Origin: Spiroplasma ixodetis Y32
Lineage (GTDB): Bacteria > Bacillota_I > Bacilli_A > Mycoplasmatales > VBWQ01
NCBI RefSeq assembly: GCF_030316605.1
Contig: NZ_CP127039.1
Location: forward strand, 434,001 to 498,000
Reading direction: 5' to 3'
DNA length: 64,000 bases
Shown: one piece after another, positions 32,905-43,393 of the stretch
Layout of the letters: every line of letters starts with the position of its first letter
Position numbering within the stretch: position 1 is the stretch's first letter
Notes under the pieces: model-generated
Told to the model about the DNA's origin: nothing
Database searches by the model: none
What the model saw: the letters and a program-made list of their open reading frames with translations, nothing else
Program-made: the position numbers and the translations under genes

Positions 32905-34286
32905 GGCATAAGTTAGTTAAGTTTACTCCTATAATTTTTAATCTAGACAGTATGATTAGTTTAAATAATTAATAGTTAAGGAGTAAAGATGAAATATAAA
33001 GTTTATACAAGAAAAATTAAACTAGATGTTTTAAATGAATATGTAGTCATTAAAAAATTAAAAACCATTGATATTAAAACCAAATATCAATTATCAACCA
33101 GATCATTAATTTATAATTGAGTAAAAAAATATCAAAAAAATAATAAATTAATTACTATTCATACTTTTCAAACAAATCATCAAATAGATAAAGTGAATAT
33201 CAAAGATAAAAATTTAAAACTTGAAAATAAAAAACTCAAAAAGTCACTACTAAAAGAAAAAATAAAAAATGAATTTTTAAGACAAAAACAATTCTGTGAT
33301 AAAGAATTAAAAAACAATCAAAATATTTTAAATAGTAAATTATTGAAAAGTAAATGTTTTTTAATAGTTGATAAATATAGAAATAAAAATTATGGAATTA
33401 ATGACATAATTAGTTTGTTACCTATCAGTAAAGTTGCATATTATAAATGAATAAAAAACGGTAAAAAGAAATATCAAACAAAAATTGATAATGAGTTATT
33501 AAAAGAATTAAATAAAATTGTTGTTATTAGCAACAAAGATAAAATAATTAAAATTACTAGTTTAGAAAAGGTGAGATTAGAATTAAAGAAAAACAACACC
33601 AATCTTAAATGCAGTAAAAACAGCATTATGAGGTTATTAGAAGATAATAATATCAAACTATTAACCAAACCCAAAAAACAGCGTAGAGCGAAATCTAATT
33701 CCTTAAAATCAAATTTCCAAGATTTATTAAAACATAATTTTACCAGTAATACTTATCTTGAAAAAGTTGGCATCGATGGTACTTGATTTAAAGAATTAAT
33801 TATTAATAATAAAAAAACTAAATTATTATTAGAAATTGCTACAGATATGAATAGTAATGCTATAGTTGGTTGAAAAATTAATAAAAGTGAAAATGCAATA
33901 ACCATTTTAAATGTTCTTAATCAAGTAACAAAGGCAAGTCGTAAAGAACATAAAATATTTGCAACATTTATCCAGTCTGATTTAGGTTCAGGTAATACTA
34001 GTAAAATAGTTACAAATAGTTTTAATAAAAGTAAAACTTTAATTCATTCAAAAAGTTTATCAGGATTTAAAGGCAACCAAGTAAGTGAATGTTTAAATCG
34101 CTGAATCAAAAGAGATTTTAAAATTATGTTTGGTAACAAGTTTAATAGCATTAAACATTTCACAGAAGCATTAAGAAAATTTATTAACTGATGAAATAAT
34201 GATAGAATGATTTTACGATTAAAAATGTCTCCAAACCAATTTGTACAGATTTGAAGACAAGAAAGTAAACTTATCTAACCAATGCC
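32905..34286 (+). mobile_element. Inner family B copy, apparently intact
   Basis: A complete 1382-bp element inserted into another copy of itself with 3-bp duplication AAC (32902-32904, 34287-34289). A self-insertion of this kind fixes the duplication length and the exact ends of the family. Confidence 0.93.
32989..34278 (+). CDS. Family B DDE transposase (intact)
   Basis: An uninterrupted 429-residue frame with D263 (GIDGTW), D331 (QSDLGSG) and E367 (QVSECLN), and a single TG unit at the polymorphic site. One replacement, Arg to His, precedes NFTSNTYLEKVG. Probably the active member of the family in this window. Confidence 0.88.
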
Positions 34287-34467
34287 AACTGATGAAATAA
34301 TGATAGAATGATTTTACGATTAAAAATGTCTCCAAACCAATTTGTACAGATTTGAAGACAAGAAAGTAAACTTATCTAACCAATGCCATAATATGTTGAT
34401 TTAGAGAGTTTTAAAAAACGACACATTGTGCGAATTTTATATTTAGATTTATTTTTAACAATAATTT

Positions 34468-34746
34468 CTATTTTCTGCCTATTATTAGTGCTGCTTGCTT
34501 TAAAATATCATTTTCCATTCGTAACTGTTTTAATTCTTTATTTGCTTGATTTAATTGTTTTTCTAAATCAGAAAGATTATTTTTAATTTTAAAACTACCT
34601 GAATTAGTAAATTGCTTAATTCATTTATAAGTAACTGCTCTTGTAAGATTATACTCTTTAACAAGGCAAGATATTGATTTACCACTTTGATATAAAGCTA
34701 CTATTTGCTTTTTAAATTCGTCGGTATATGAGTTAATATTGGTCAT
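34468..34746 (-). CDS. IS3-family OrfA of family C
   Basis: A 92-residue HTH protein as in the other copies, with a few replacements in the coiled tail. Its orfB is disrupted by the family B nest. Confidence 0.8.
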
Positions 34747-34822
34747 AATTATAATTCCTTTCTTTTCACTAATTTGTTCACTTGTTTACGTAATTAGTGT
34801 CCAATAAAGTGTAACCCATCCA

Positions 34823-35859
34823 AAGTTTACCAACAACGTTACGAATACCATCATTTTTAATTTTATTTGTAATAATATGTAATTCACCACGATAATTTTG
34901 TGCTTTATTATTAATAATAACAACATCACCTTTTTCTAATCATTGATTAGTATTGTTAGCAGGGATATCTAATTCTTGATATATAACTCGAGAAATAACA
35001 CTACGAATTATATCACGTGCTAAATCAGATCTAATTTTATGAATATTTTTGTCAAAAAGAATCTGTTGTTCACTATCAGTAATATTAGAATTTAACTCAA
35101 TTTTTAATGATAAATTTTTATAATCAATTTCATTTATCATTTTCAAATCATATTCTGTTAAAAACTGGTTAGCAATAATTATCATATCAATGCATAAAGC
35201 AATATAATGACGAATTTGTGTTACCAATGGTCAATCACGATGCAGTTCTAATGTTGGTAAATTATCATTATATTTTCAAGGTCCAATTTTATCTTTTCCT
35301 AATAATGTAACAAAGCTGGCAAATGGAATTTTATTAACAACGCTTTCAGATTGATTTAAACAAAAAAAGTCAATATCAGCACCGTTATATCTTTGTGGAT
35401 AAAAATTATAACAACTAATAAGGTTATTAACATTAGCTTTATAAAATAATATTAAGTAGTTGATATCATTAACAACATATGAACAATTAATAAATATTTT
35501 AAAATTTAAACGATTTTGACTTAATTTTGCTTGATGCTTAATATCAATTCCTTCGTTGCAACGAATACCCGATAAACCATACATTTTAAAAAACTTTATG
35601 AAATCAAGTCGTTTATTAAGATTCAGATTAAATTCATTAATAAATTCAATATTAATATCTGCAAAAAAATGCATATTATACTTTTTAGCAATTTGTGTTA
35701 ATACTACTAATTTTTTTAAATTTTCATAATCTGTTTTTTAAAACTAATTAAAGTTGTCAAAATAGTTTTAATATTATTCTTGGCTAATAATTCGGTATAA
35801 TTTTTAATTTCTTCTGAATTTGCTAAATGTAAATAAACTGCAGCACCAATTTTTTCCAT
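34823..35859 (-). pseudogene. mupG: MupG-like (DUF871) 6-phospho-N-acetylmuramidase, frameshifted and truncated
   Basis: It starts at ATG 35859 after GGAGGAAGTAA with MEKIGAAVYLHLANSEEI. The frame shifts by one base in the TTTTTTAAAA stretch near 35740, then continues for ~300 codons of TIM-barrel sequence (FKMYGLSGIRCNEGID; CYNFYPQRYNGADIDFF). The C-terminal cyclophilin-like domain follows (GDVVIINNKAQNYRGELHII). Family C cuts it after NVVGKL, a few residues short of the usual end. Relatives cleave MurNAc-6-P-containing sugars in muropeptide recycling or act on related phosphosugars. Confidence 0.8.
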
Positions 35860-36129
35860 TTACTTCCTCCTTTACTTTTTATATATTAATTTTATCATTT
35901 TGTAACTTAATAATTTTTAATTTTTACAATAAATAATGTAAAGAATTCCTAGTTTGATAAAATAACTACTTCTACATAAAATAAGAAAATTGACTACGCT
36001 AATCTTAATTTTAATAGAACTTATACATTAATAAATCTATTACTTATATTTATTCGTGTTAAATATTAACTTTATAAATATAATTATTTTTTATGCTAAT
36101 ATTTATTTATAATTTAATAAAAGTTAATT
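35860..36129. other. AT-rich intergenic region
   Basis: No gene is seen between the mupG start and the terminator at 36130. The stretch is nearly all A/T, with several TATAAT-like words but no convincing -35/-10 pair. Confidence 0.4.
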
Positions 36130-36165
36130 CCTAATATAGAAATTTATCTATATTAGGTTTTTTAT
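36130..36165 (+). terminator. Rho-independent terminator
   Basis: A perfect 12-bp stem CCTAATATAGAA... / ...CTATATTAGG closes on a short A/T loop and is followed by TTTTTTATT. Confidence 0.75.
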
Positions 36166-36202
36166 TAAATTAAAATTAAAGAAAGGAAAAAGATTAAAAG
36201 AT

Positions 36203-36757
36203 ATGCCTTTAACTTATATAGAAAAAGAAAAACTATTTCAAAATGAATGAGAAAAAAGAAAAAAAAGCAATAAAAAATATTAACAAAAAAATACTAGATG
36301 AATATTTATTAAAAATATTTGAAACTATAATATTAGATAATGATACAAAAGTTAATGAGGAAAATCCTCAACAATCTCAATAATTCGAAACATTTGAAGA
36401 AAAACCATTACAAGATAATGAAAATAAACAAGAATCAAAAAACTGAACACAATTTAAAACAGAATATCCAAATATTGCACAAATAATAAAAAATAAAAAA
36501 TATTTGAAAAGAAATCCGAAAATTAAAAAAAGAACTATTTGTAGATGAACCATCATCATTATGATCTTGTTCTTCTGAATTAAAAAGAAGAAAAAAATAC
36601 TAGAAACATTGAACTTGAACTAATAAGAATAGGGAGGTTCGAAGTATCACAAGCACAAATGGAACAATATTCACCAGAAGTAAAACAAATTATAAACGAT
36701 TCAAAACAACTTTTAAAAGAATATGATGATGAATTAAATAAATCAATTACATTATAA
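36203..36757 (+). pseudogene. Multiply frameshifted hydrophilic protein
   Basis: Successive frames fit one gene: MPLTYIEKEKLFQNEWEKRK, then KAIKNINKKILDEYLLKIF, then EEKPLQDNENKQESKNWTQF, then RFEVSQAQMEQYSPEVKQII to the stop at 36757. Each change of frame falls in an A run. Highly charged, probably helical, no recognised domain. It lies just downstream of a terminator, so it has its own transcription unit. Confidence 0.5.
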
Positions 36758-36903
36758 ATAATTTGTGTAATTACTTAATAAAAAGTAAATTTTTAGTGCT
36801 TATTAAGCAAAAACAAACATTTATACTTTTTTATCTTATTTAATTATTATTTTTAATATACTATAAGTGTGTATTACTATATAAATTAAAAAAAGAGGAT
36901 AAA

Positions 36904-37235
36904 ATGAAACAAAAACAGATTCAAAAAACAAAAGATAAAAATGATCAAAAATCAAAAAAACTATCGAAACAAGTGATATTCAAAGTAAAAATAATTTGAA
37001 TTCAAAAGAAAATGATAAATACGAATTAAAAAAACTTAAATTTTATTTTATAATTAAACTATTAACAATAATATTTACATTTTTATTGTCAGTAGTTTTA
37101 TATTTAGGTTTTTTATTAACAAATAAATTAGACTTAGATACATTATTAGAGTTTGAATGACCTTTATTACTACTGATGGGAATTACAACCACAACATTAC
37201 TTCCAAGTAAAATATCTAAAACTACTAAAATTTAA
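36904..37235 (+). pseudogene. Small two-helix membrane protein, frameshifted
   Basis: The ATG follows AGAGGATAAA and gives MKQKQIQKTKDKNDQKSKK. A seven-A run at 36954-36960 then shifts the frame. The corrected frame continues NLNSKENDKYELKKLKF, two transmembrane segments (IIKLLTIIFTFLLSVVLYLG and WPLLLLMGITTTTLL) and a stop at 37235. The length 332 nt is not a multiple of three. Function unknown. Confidence 0.5.
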
Positions 37236-37671
37236 AATAATTTTATAATTATTATTTCTTATTGCTTAAATTATATCCTTTTAACAAAAAATAAATTATC
37301 ACCAAATAATAACGTCTTATAATAAATTTTGAAATGAAAAACTCTTTTCTACAATATTATGTTCATCTAAATCATTTATTGATTTTCATTTTTTACCATA
37401 ATTTAAAATACTACTTCCTAATATTTTAGTTTTCTTTTTTAATTTATTAACTTTAGTTTTTAAAATTTCAATATCACTTTCTAACTCATTAATTTTAGTA
37501 TTTAATCCATTATGTTCGCCAATTAATTTATCAAAACTATCCTTACTATATTTATTATTAATTGCTTTAATTTTATTACTTTCTCACATTCCACAAGTCA
37601 AAAATTTAAGTGGTCAATGTCACCATCTTCTTGCTAATTGTTTTTCATTTTTGAAATTCAAATTAAAATTA

Positions 37672-38612
37672 GGCTTTTCTCCCTTTATGTACTATTTTTA
37701 AATTTTATCACATAAATGCTGAGAAAAGCCTATCTACGAACTTTTCCCCACATTTTTAAATGAAACATAGCATTACAGTTTCAAAAGTAGGTATCTTGTT
37801 GAATTTATATGCAGCTTCTTTGGCATATAAATGAACATGATGTTTTGCAACTTTGATATGTGTTTTAAATGTTCTTCGTATATGTTTTCATACTGATTCA
37901 ATTTGATTGGTATTTACGCCAATTTTTGAAACATAACCATCTTGATGGTTAACTGTTTTGTGATTAGGGAAAAGTGATTTGAAATCACGATATTCTTTTC
38001 AAGAATCAGTATGTACATCACACTTTGAAGAAATATGGTTTCTTGCAAACTGCAAAAGATTTTTACTTTTTGAGTTTTTGATTACTTTCACAATTAAATT
38101 ATTGGTTGTTTTTTCATAAATCCCAACAATTAATGTTTTATTTATCAAAGATCTTCCTTGTTTTTTAAAACCCATATGTGAAAGATACATTTCATTCATT
38201 TGCACTATGCCTTCAACAATAAATTGATGTTCTTGTTTGGCAATACGATTTCTGATTTCATGACCCATTCTTCAAGCATTTTTCAAAGTCACACCCAATT
38301 CTTTTGCAACATCAGTTGATGTAATTCCATGTTTGGTGTTTATTCATTTAAAGATGAGATAAAATCAAAATCTCAAAGGTGTTTGTGACTTGTAAAAAAT
38401 GGTGCCATGAAGAATACTAAATGTTTGATGACATTTCAAACATCTTATTCTTCTTAAATTAGAAGTATTCAAACTTGTTCAAGAACACATGATACATTTG
38501 TTTTTCTTCAAACTTGCTATATATTTTAAACAATCCTGTTCTGTTTGAAAAGCATTGTTGAACTCATTCAATTTCATTGTTTCCTCCACAAGTACATGTG
38601 GGAAGAAGTCCG
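37672..38612 (-). mobile_element. Family A (IS1595-like) insertion sequence
   Basis: A complete 941-bp copy with direct repeats TAAAATTA (37664-37671, 38613-38620). The right end is slightly mutated (GTGGGAAGAAGTCCG). Confidence 0.93.
37756..38577 (-). CDS. IS1595-family transposase, changed next to catalytic Asp
   Basis: A 273-residue frame. QMNEMYL replaces QMDEMYL, so catalytic D128 is Asn and the enzyme should be inactive. Another change is Ala to Ser in the KNAKSK loop. It is in frame with the host coiled-coil gene through the IS leader. Confidence 0.82.
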
Positions 38613-39179
38613 TAAAATTATTAATTTGTCCATATATTTTATTTTTAGCTTCTTTTAGTATTTTTAAATCATGTATTTTTTCTTGCATTTCTTTAAAAAT
38701 TTCATTAATGTCTGAACTATCATATAGTGTTAAATCATCTAAACTTTTAGAACTATCTCTATGCTTTATTTCAACTTCTAAATCAGTTTGTGAACCTAAT
38801 ACAAATAACTTATCTTCTGAAGTAGTTAAAACATTACTTAAATCATATTTATATATATTTTTAAAATCTATTGCTAATGCCCCCTTATTTACTTGTGCTT
38901 CTAAAAAAACTAATAGTTACAGTAAACAAAGATAAAATTGGCATTATTGCTTTATCAGAATATTTTTTGGTACTTTTTCCGCAATTATCTTGAAGATATT
39001 TAAGATTTTTAATAACATTAGGAATATCTCTGCAACCAAAGATATACCTTTTAATTCTTCAATAATTCTTTTAAAATAAGGAATTTGAGTATTATGTTGT
39101 TTTTGATATCTTAACTTTATACTTTCAAGTTTTTTTATTAACTCTGTTGCAGATAACATTTTTTAATTTCTCCTCTTTT

Positions 39180-39222
39180 AAAAAATAAAAAACCCATTTA
39201 TTTTTAATAAAAATAAGGGTTA
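39180..39222 (-). terminator. Rho-independent terminator of the rsmB-tpk operon
   Basis: On the minus strand AACCCTTATTTTTA pairs with TAAAAATAAATGGGTT (one bulge) and runs into TTTTTTATTTTT. It lies ~110 bp after the thiamine pyrophosphokinase stop. Confidence 0.75.
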
Positions 39223-39330
39223 GAAAACTTATATTAAGTTTATGATTTTTATTATACTATCTTTTTTTTTAAGATTTTATTAATATACTTTTGGCATAAA
39301 ATAATAATTAGTTTTTCTAAATTTTAAAAA

Positions 39331-39993
39331 TTATTTATGTAAAAAAACTAAACATTTTCCTTTTTTAATAATTAGTTTTGGTCTTTCTTCTTTGTTAAAT
39401 TCATTACTAATAGTTTGCGTACTATTATTAGTAACAGTAATATCTTGATTTGGATAAAACTTACAACCACTAAAATTATAAATTACTTCTTCATTGTCTA
39501 AACTAAAAAAAGAAATATATTTATATGTTAATTGTCAATTGTAAAAAATATATTCTGATTTTGCTTTTAGTAAAAAACAATAATTATTTTCACCTAATAA
39601 AATTGGGTTAAAACATTCATATTTTTTTAATATATTAATACTAGCAAATAACATATCCCAACGTATTCCATCACTTACTATCACTATTTGTTGAAAATTA
39701 ATTTTTTTGGAAATTGCAATAACTATCGCAAGTTCACTATCAATAAAATCTTTTTCTTTATTAAAAGTAATAATTTCAAAATTATGTATTTTACTTTGGT
39801 CATTTAAAATCTTTAACTGTTGTTTATTAATGGTATCATTATCACCACATATAAACTTAATTGGTTTTTTATATTTTAATAATGATAAAACACCAGTTTC
39901 AACACCAATAAAAATTGGATTAATAAATTGTTCTCAATTTAAATTATAATCACGACAAACAATTACTAATTGTTTAATATCACTATTTTTCAT
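39331..39993 (-). CDS. Thiamine pyrophosphokinase
   Basis: A 220-residue protein that converts thiamine to thiamine diphosphate with ATP. It has the family's N-terminal GDNDTI (usual GDFDS) and KDFIDSELA (usual K..TD.E.A) active-site blocks, plus a C-terminal beta-rich thiamine-binding part (SNEFNKEERPKLIIKKG). Overlaps rpe by 11 bp. It ends the operon, an order (rpe-thiN) also known from Bacillus relatives. Confidence 0.88.
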
Positions 39994-40669
39994 AATTTGT
40001 TAACATCGCAACTTGTTTTTTTACTGAATTATCACTATTTAATAAATAACTACCCGCTACTAGGTAATTAGCACCAGCAACAATACAATCATTTGCTGTT
40101 AAATTATTAATGCCACCATCAACAGCAATTGTAATATTTGGAAAATTATTATCGATATGTTTTACTAACATTTTAATTTTATTAATAGTTAAATCTAAAA
40201 AACGTTGTCCACCCGCACCTGGTTGCACACTCATAATTAAAATTGTATCAAGATCTTTCAAATAATCATAAATTTTTGAAATTGGTGTATCAGGATTAAT
40301 GGCAATTCCTTTTTTAAAACCAGGGTTTTTTCACTGCAGAAATTCTTTTAATTGTTCTTCTGTTAATGCTTCATAATGCAAAGTAATATTTTTAACTTGC
40401 GGTAAAATTATAAATGGTTTTAAATAATCACATACTTTTAATGTTGTTATCTTTACCATCATATGACAATCAATATTGATATTAAAACTAAATTTACATA
40501 TATCACTTAATATTTTTGCACCAAAACTTAAATTTTCAACAAAATGATGATCCATAACATCAAAATGGATTCAATTAATTCCTGCATTTTGTAAATTTAA
40601 TAAATCATCTTTTAAAGATAGAAAGTTAGCAGTTAAAATGCTAGCGGCAATTGTTACTTCTTTTTTCAT
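39983..40669 (-). CDS. rpe: Ribulose-phosphate 3-epimerase
   Basis: A 228-residue TIM-barrel enzyme interconverting ribulose-5-P and xylulose-5-P. N-terminal AASILTANFL, metal/catalytic HFDVMDHHFV and DCHMMV, catalytic Asp in ITIAVDGGIN, and the phosphate loop VAGSYL are present. SVQPGAGGQRFL is the flexible loop. Located between rsgA and thiamine pyrophosphokinase, a conserved order in Firmicutes. Confidence 0.95.
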
Positions 40670-40682
40670 ATATTACCATCCT

Positions 40683-41564
40683 TTATTTTAAATTATTAAT
40701 TTTATTGAATTCTATTAAAATTTTACAATAATCTTCATAAAAAAAACTAGAAATTATTTTATTTGCAACTTCTTTTTTAATTGCACATTCTGGTTCTTGC
40801 TGATGTAAGCAAGTACGAAACTTACAATTTTGTCAAATATTAGTAAAACTAGGAAAATTAGTAGCAATATCAATACTACTTAGACCTTGCAACTGAAAGA
40901 CCGAAAAACCAGGTGTATCTGCAATAATACCATCATGTAAAAAATAAAGGCGAGTTTTAGTTGTGGTATGTTTACCACGATTTAAACTTGTAGAAATATC
41001 CTGTGTTCATAATTCTAAATTATTATCCAAACTATTTAAAATTGAACTCTTTCCCACTCCTGAAGTACCTGTTAATATTGATAACTTGTTTGTAAAAAAT
41101 TTTTTTAAATCTTCAATACCATTTTTTTTAACATTTGAAATAAAAATTGTTGGTAAATTTAAATTCTGATATGCTTTAACTTTTGTTCAAACTTCATTAT
41201 CTTTAGTTACCAAATCAATTTTTGTAAATATTAAAATTATTTTTAAATGATAATAATTAAAAATAGTTAATAATTTATTTAATAGAAAACTACTAAGAAA
41301 AGGATTAACAAGAGAACTAACAATTAATACTTGATCAACATTAGCAATGCTTGGTCGATATAGTTCATTAAATCGAGGTAAAATTGATTCAACCAAAGGA
41401 TTTTTATTATCTTTAAAATTAACTTTAACATAATCACCAACTAAAATTTTTGCTGTTTGAAATTTTAAATTTCCTTTGATTAAACAAGAATAAATTTGAT
41501 TTTCAATTCTTACTTCAACAAAGTTATTTGCAACTCCAACAACTATTCCTTGTTTAAAATTCAT
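40683..41564 (-). CDS. rsgA: Ribosome small subunit-dependent GTPase RsgA
   Basis: A 293-residue circularly permuted GTPase acting late in 30S assembly. N-terminal OB fold; G4 TKIDLV comes before G1 GTSGVGKSS and G3 ADTPGF, the hallmark of permutation; C-terminal zinc site C-x5-C-x-H-x4-C ([15 protein letters not shown]). Start is the ATG after GGAGGACACT; a TTG 12 nt upstream overlaps the ribosome site and is not used. Confidence 0.96.
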
Positions 41565-41576
41565 AGTGTCCTCCAA

Positions 41577-42548
41577 TTAATATAAAATTAATATGCTTAT
41601 AATAACACCAATAAGTAATAATATAATTAAAATTAAAGATGATAAAAATCATTTTTTTAAATAAAATGGTTTTTTTAATTTTTGTGAATTTAAGTAATTT
41701 TTCTTAAATAACATATGATTTTTATTTTCTTTTTCTAAACAACAATCTAAATCATTACTCAATTCACTAATTGTCCGATAGCGATCATTAATATTCTTAG
41801 CAGTTGCCTTCAAAATAATATTCTCTAAACTTTGTGGAATATTCTTATTAATTTCATGAATTAATGGCATTGGTTCTTTAATATGTTTGGCGGCTAATAT
41901 TTGTGGATTTTTATGAAAAAAAGGTGGTTTACCAACTAATAATTCATATAATATAATACCTAAAGCATAAATATCACTTTGAATTGTTGGTTTTTGAAAT
42001 TTTACTACTTCTGGAGCAATATATTTCATTGTTCCTACAACTTGATTAGCGTGTTTTTTAACTTCATAATCATCAATAACAGCAATACCAAAGTCTAAAA
42101 CTTTAATTGCTCCACTACTAGTTAAAATAATATTTTCAGGTTTTAAATCACGATGAATAATATTGACTGTATGACACGCATTAACCCCTTTTAAAATTTC
42201 TTTCATAATAACTATAACTTCATTAACTGATAAAACTGAATAATTACTTAAATATTCTTTTAATGTTTTACCTTCTAATAATTCAAAAACTAAGCATCAA
42301 TCTTTCTTATCAATAAAAACATCATATACCAAAATAACATTGGGATGTCTAACTCTAGATACTGCTCTAATTTCTTGCAAAAATCGTTCTTTTATTAAGT
42401 CATCTAGTGGTAAAATTGGATTAATTACTTTTAAAGCAACTTGCCGATTTAAATATTTATCTTGTGCTTCATAAACTTTAGCCATACCACCCGAACCAAT
42501 AATTTTCAAAATATGATAACGATTATTCAATAATTTATTTATTTCCAT
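41577..42548 (-). CDS. PrkC-like Ser/Thr protein kinase without PASTA domains
   Basis: A 323-residue Hanks-type kinase. Gly loop GSGGMAKVY (about 18-26), Lys40 in VALKV, catalytic HRDLKPEN, DFG in VLDFGIAV, APEV and DIYALGIILYELLVG. After the kinase domain a Lys-rich linker leads to one C-terminal transmembrane helix (FLSSLILIILLLIGVIISIL) and no extracellular sensor, in contrast to wall-bearing Firmicutes. That is sensible in a cell without peptidoglycan. An ATG 12 nt upstream is possible. Next to its phosphatase. Confidence 0.93.
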
Positions 42549-42632
42549 TAGTTTCACCATTACTTTTAAATTTATTTTTTAAAAATTACTAACTTATTTA
42601 TAATTTATATTTTACACAAAAATGTCAAAAGA

Positions 42633-43382
42633 CTAAAATTTTATTTCCATTAATAATGCAGTAACATTATCAGTTGAAACATTAAGTAATGCTTGCTTAA
42701 TTAATAATTTAATTTTATTATTAATATTTCCATTTTTTTCTAAAATATTAACTATTTCATATTCTTCTAAAAAATCATGAACACCATCACTAGTTAAAAG
42801 AAAATATGATGGAATTATTAATGGTAAATGAAAAATATCGGTTTTTAATGGCTTACGTGGACCAAGAGCACTAGTTAATGCCTTTCAATAAGTGTCAGTT
42901 AAATCAACACTTGATTCTTTAGTTGTATTTTTTTGTAAATATAAATTTAAAATATTATGATCAACTGTTAACTGTTTTAATCCTTGTTCACTATATTGAT
43001 AAATACGTGAATCACCAATATTTACTAAATAAGCTTTGTTATTAGTAATTAAAATTATTACCATAGTTGTTCCCATATCAAGCGCTTGTTCATTACTTAA
43101 ACTAAAATTATTCATTTCAATTTGAATAATATCTATCTTTTCTTGTAATCATGCATGAATTTGTTTATCATGTTTTAATTTAGTAAAATCTGTTGTTTCA
43201 AAAAATTTTTTTAACATACTAACAGCCATATTACTGGCCACTTCACCACATTTATGACCACCCAATCCATCACAAACAACGCCAATAACTTGTCCAGTAT
43301 TATTTGTTAAATATAAAACGGCATCTTGATTATTTGTACGATAATTACCAACATCTGTTTTATAACTAGCATTTATTTTCAT
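42633..43382 (-). CDS. PP2C-type Ser/Thr phosphatase
   Basis: A 249-residue metal-dependent phosphatase that reverses the kinase. Motifs with metal ligands: DGLGGH, GTTMVIILI, IGDSRIY, TSDGVHDFL and STDNVTALLMEI. Located between rsmB and the kinase, the standard prpC-prkC pairing. Confidence 0.95.
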
Positions 43383-43393
43383 AAACTGACCCC

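Larger units (their letters stand above)
31619..34387 (+). mobile_element. Outer family B copy, split by an inner one
   Basis: Inserted in family C with 3-bp duplication ATA (31616-31618, 34388-34390). Its transposase begins at 31703. It carries two TG units (frameshift near 32368) and is further split at 32905 by a second B copy. Confidence 0.9.
30838..34822 (-). mobile_element. Family C element containing two nested family B copies
   Basis: The C ends are at 30838 (TGGAATGGCAACAC) and 34822 (rc TGGATGGGTTACAC). The interior is split at ATA by a family B element. No matching duplication flanks the C ends, because different genes lie on each side (exporter on the left, mupG on the right), suggesting deletion between them. 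orfB's frame is otherwise well kept. Confidence 0.88.
37317..39159 (-). pseudogene. Coiled-coil protein, frameshifted and split by IS1595-like copy
   Basis: It begins MLSATELIKKLESIKLRYQK at 39159. Two frame changes (near 39040 and 38905, both at A/T runs) and a family A insertion at 37672-38612 (duplication TAAAATTA) separate further parts: NVIKNLKYLQDNCGKSTKKY, LEAQVNKGALAIDFKNIYKY and IHDLKILKEAKNKIYGQINN. The C-terminal coiled coil (NELESDIEILKTKVNKLKKK) ends SFSFQNLL. Its heptad-rich design resembles the broken gene at 60839-62748. Function unknown. Confidence 0.55.

Noticed and set aside
36377..36559. 60-residue hydrophobic minus-strand frame
   Set aside because: No ribosome site, and it is antisense to the Lys-rich frameshifted gene at 36203-36757.
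38555..38935. 126-residue plus-strand frame
   Set aside because: It starts inside a family A copy and is antisense to the coiled-coil pseudogene; composition is typical of a shadow.
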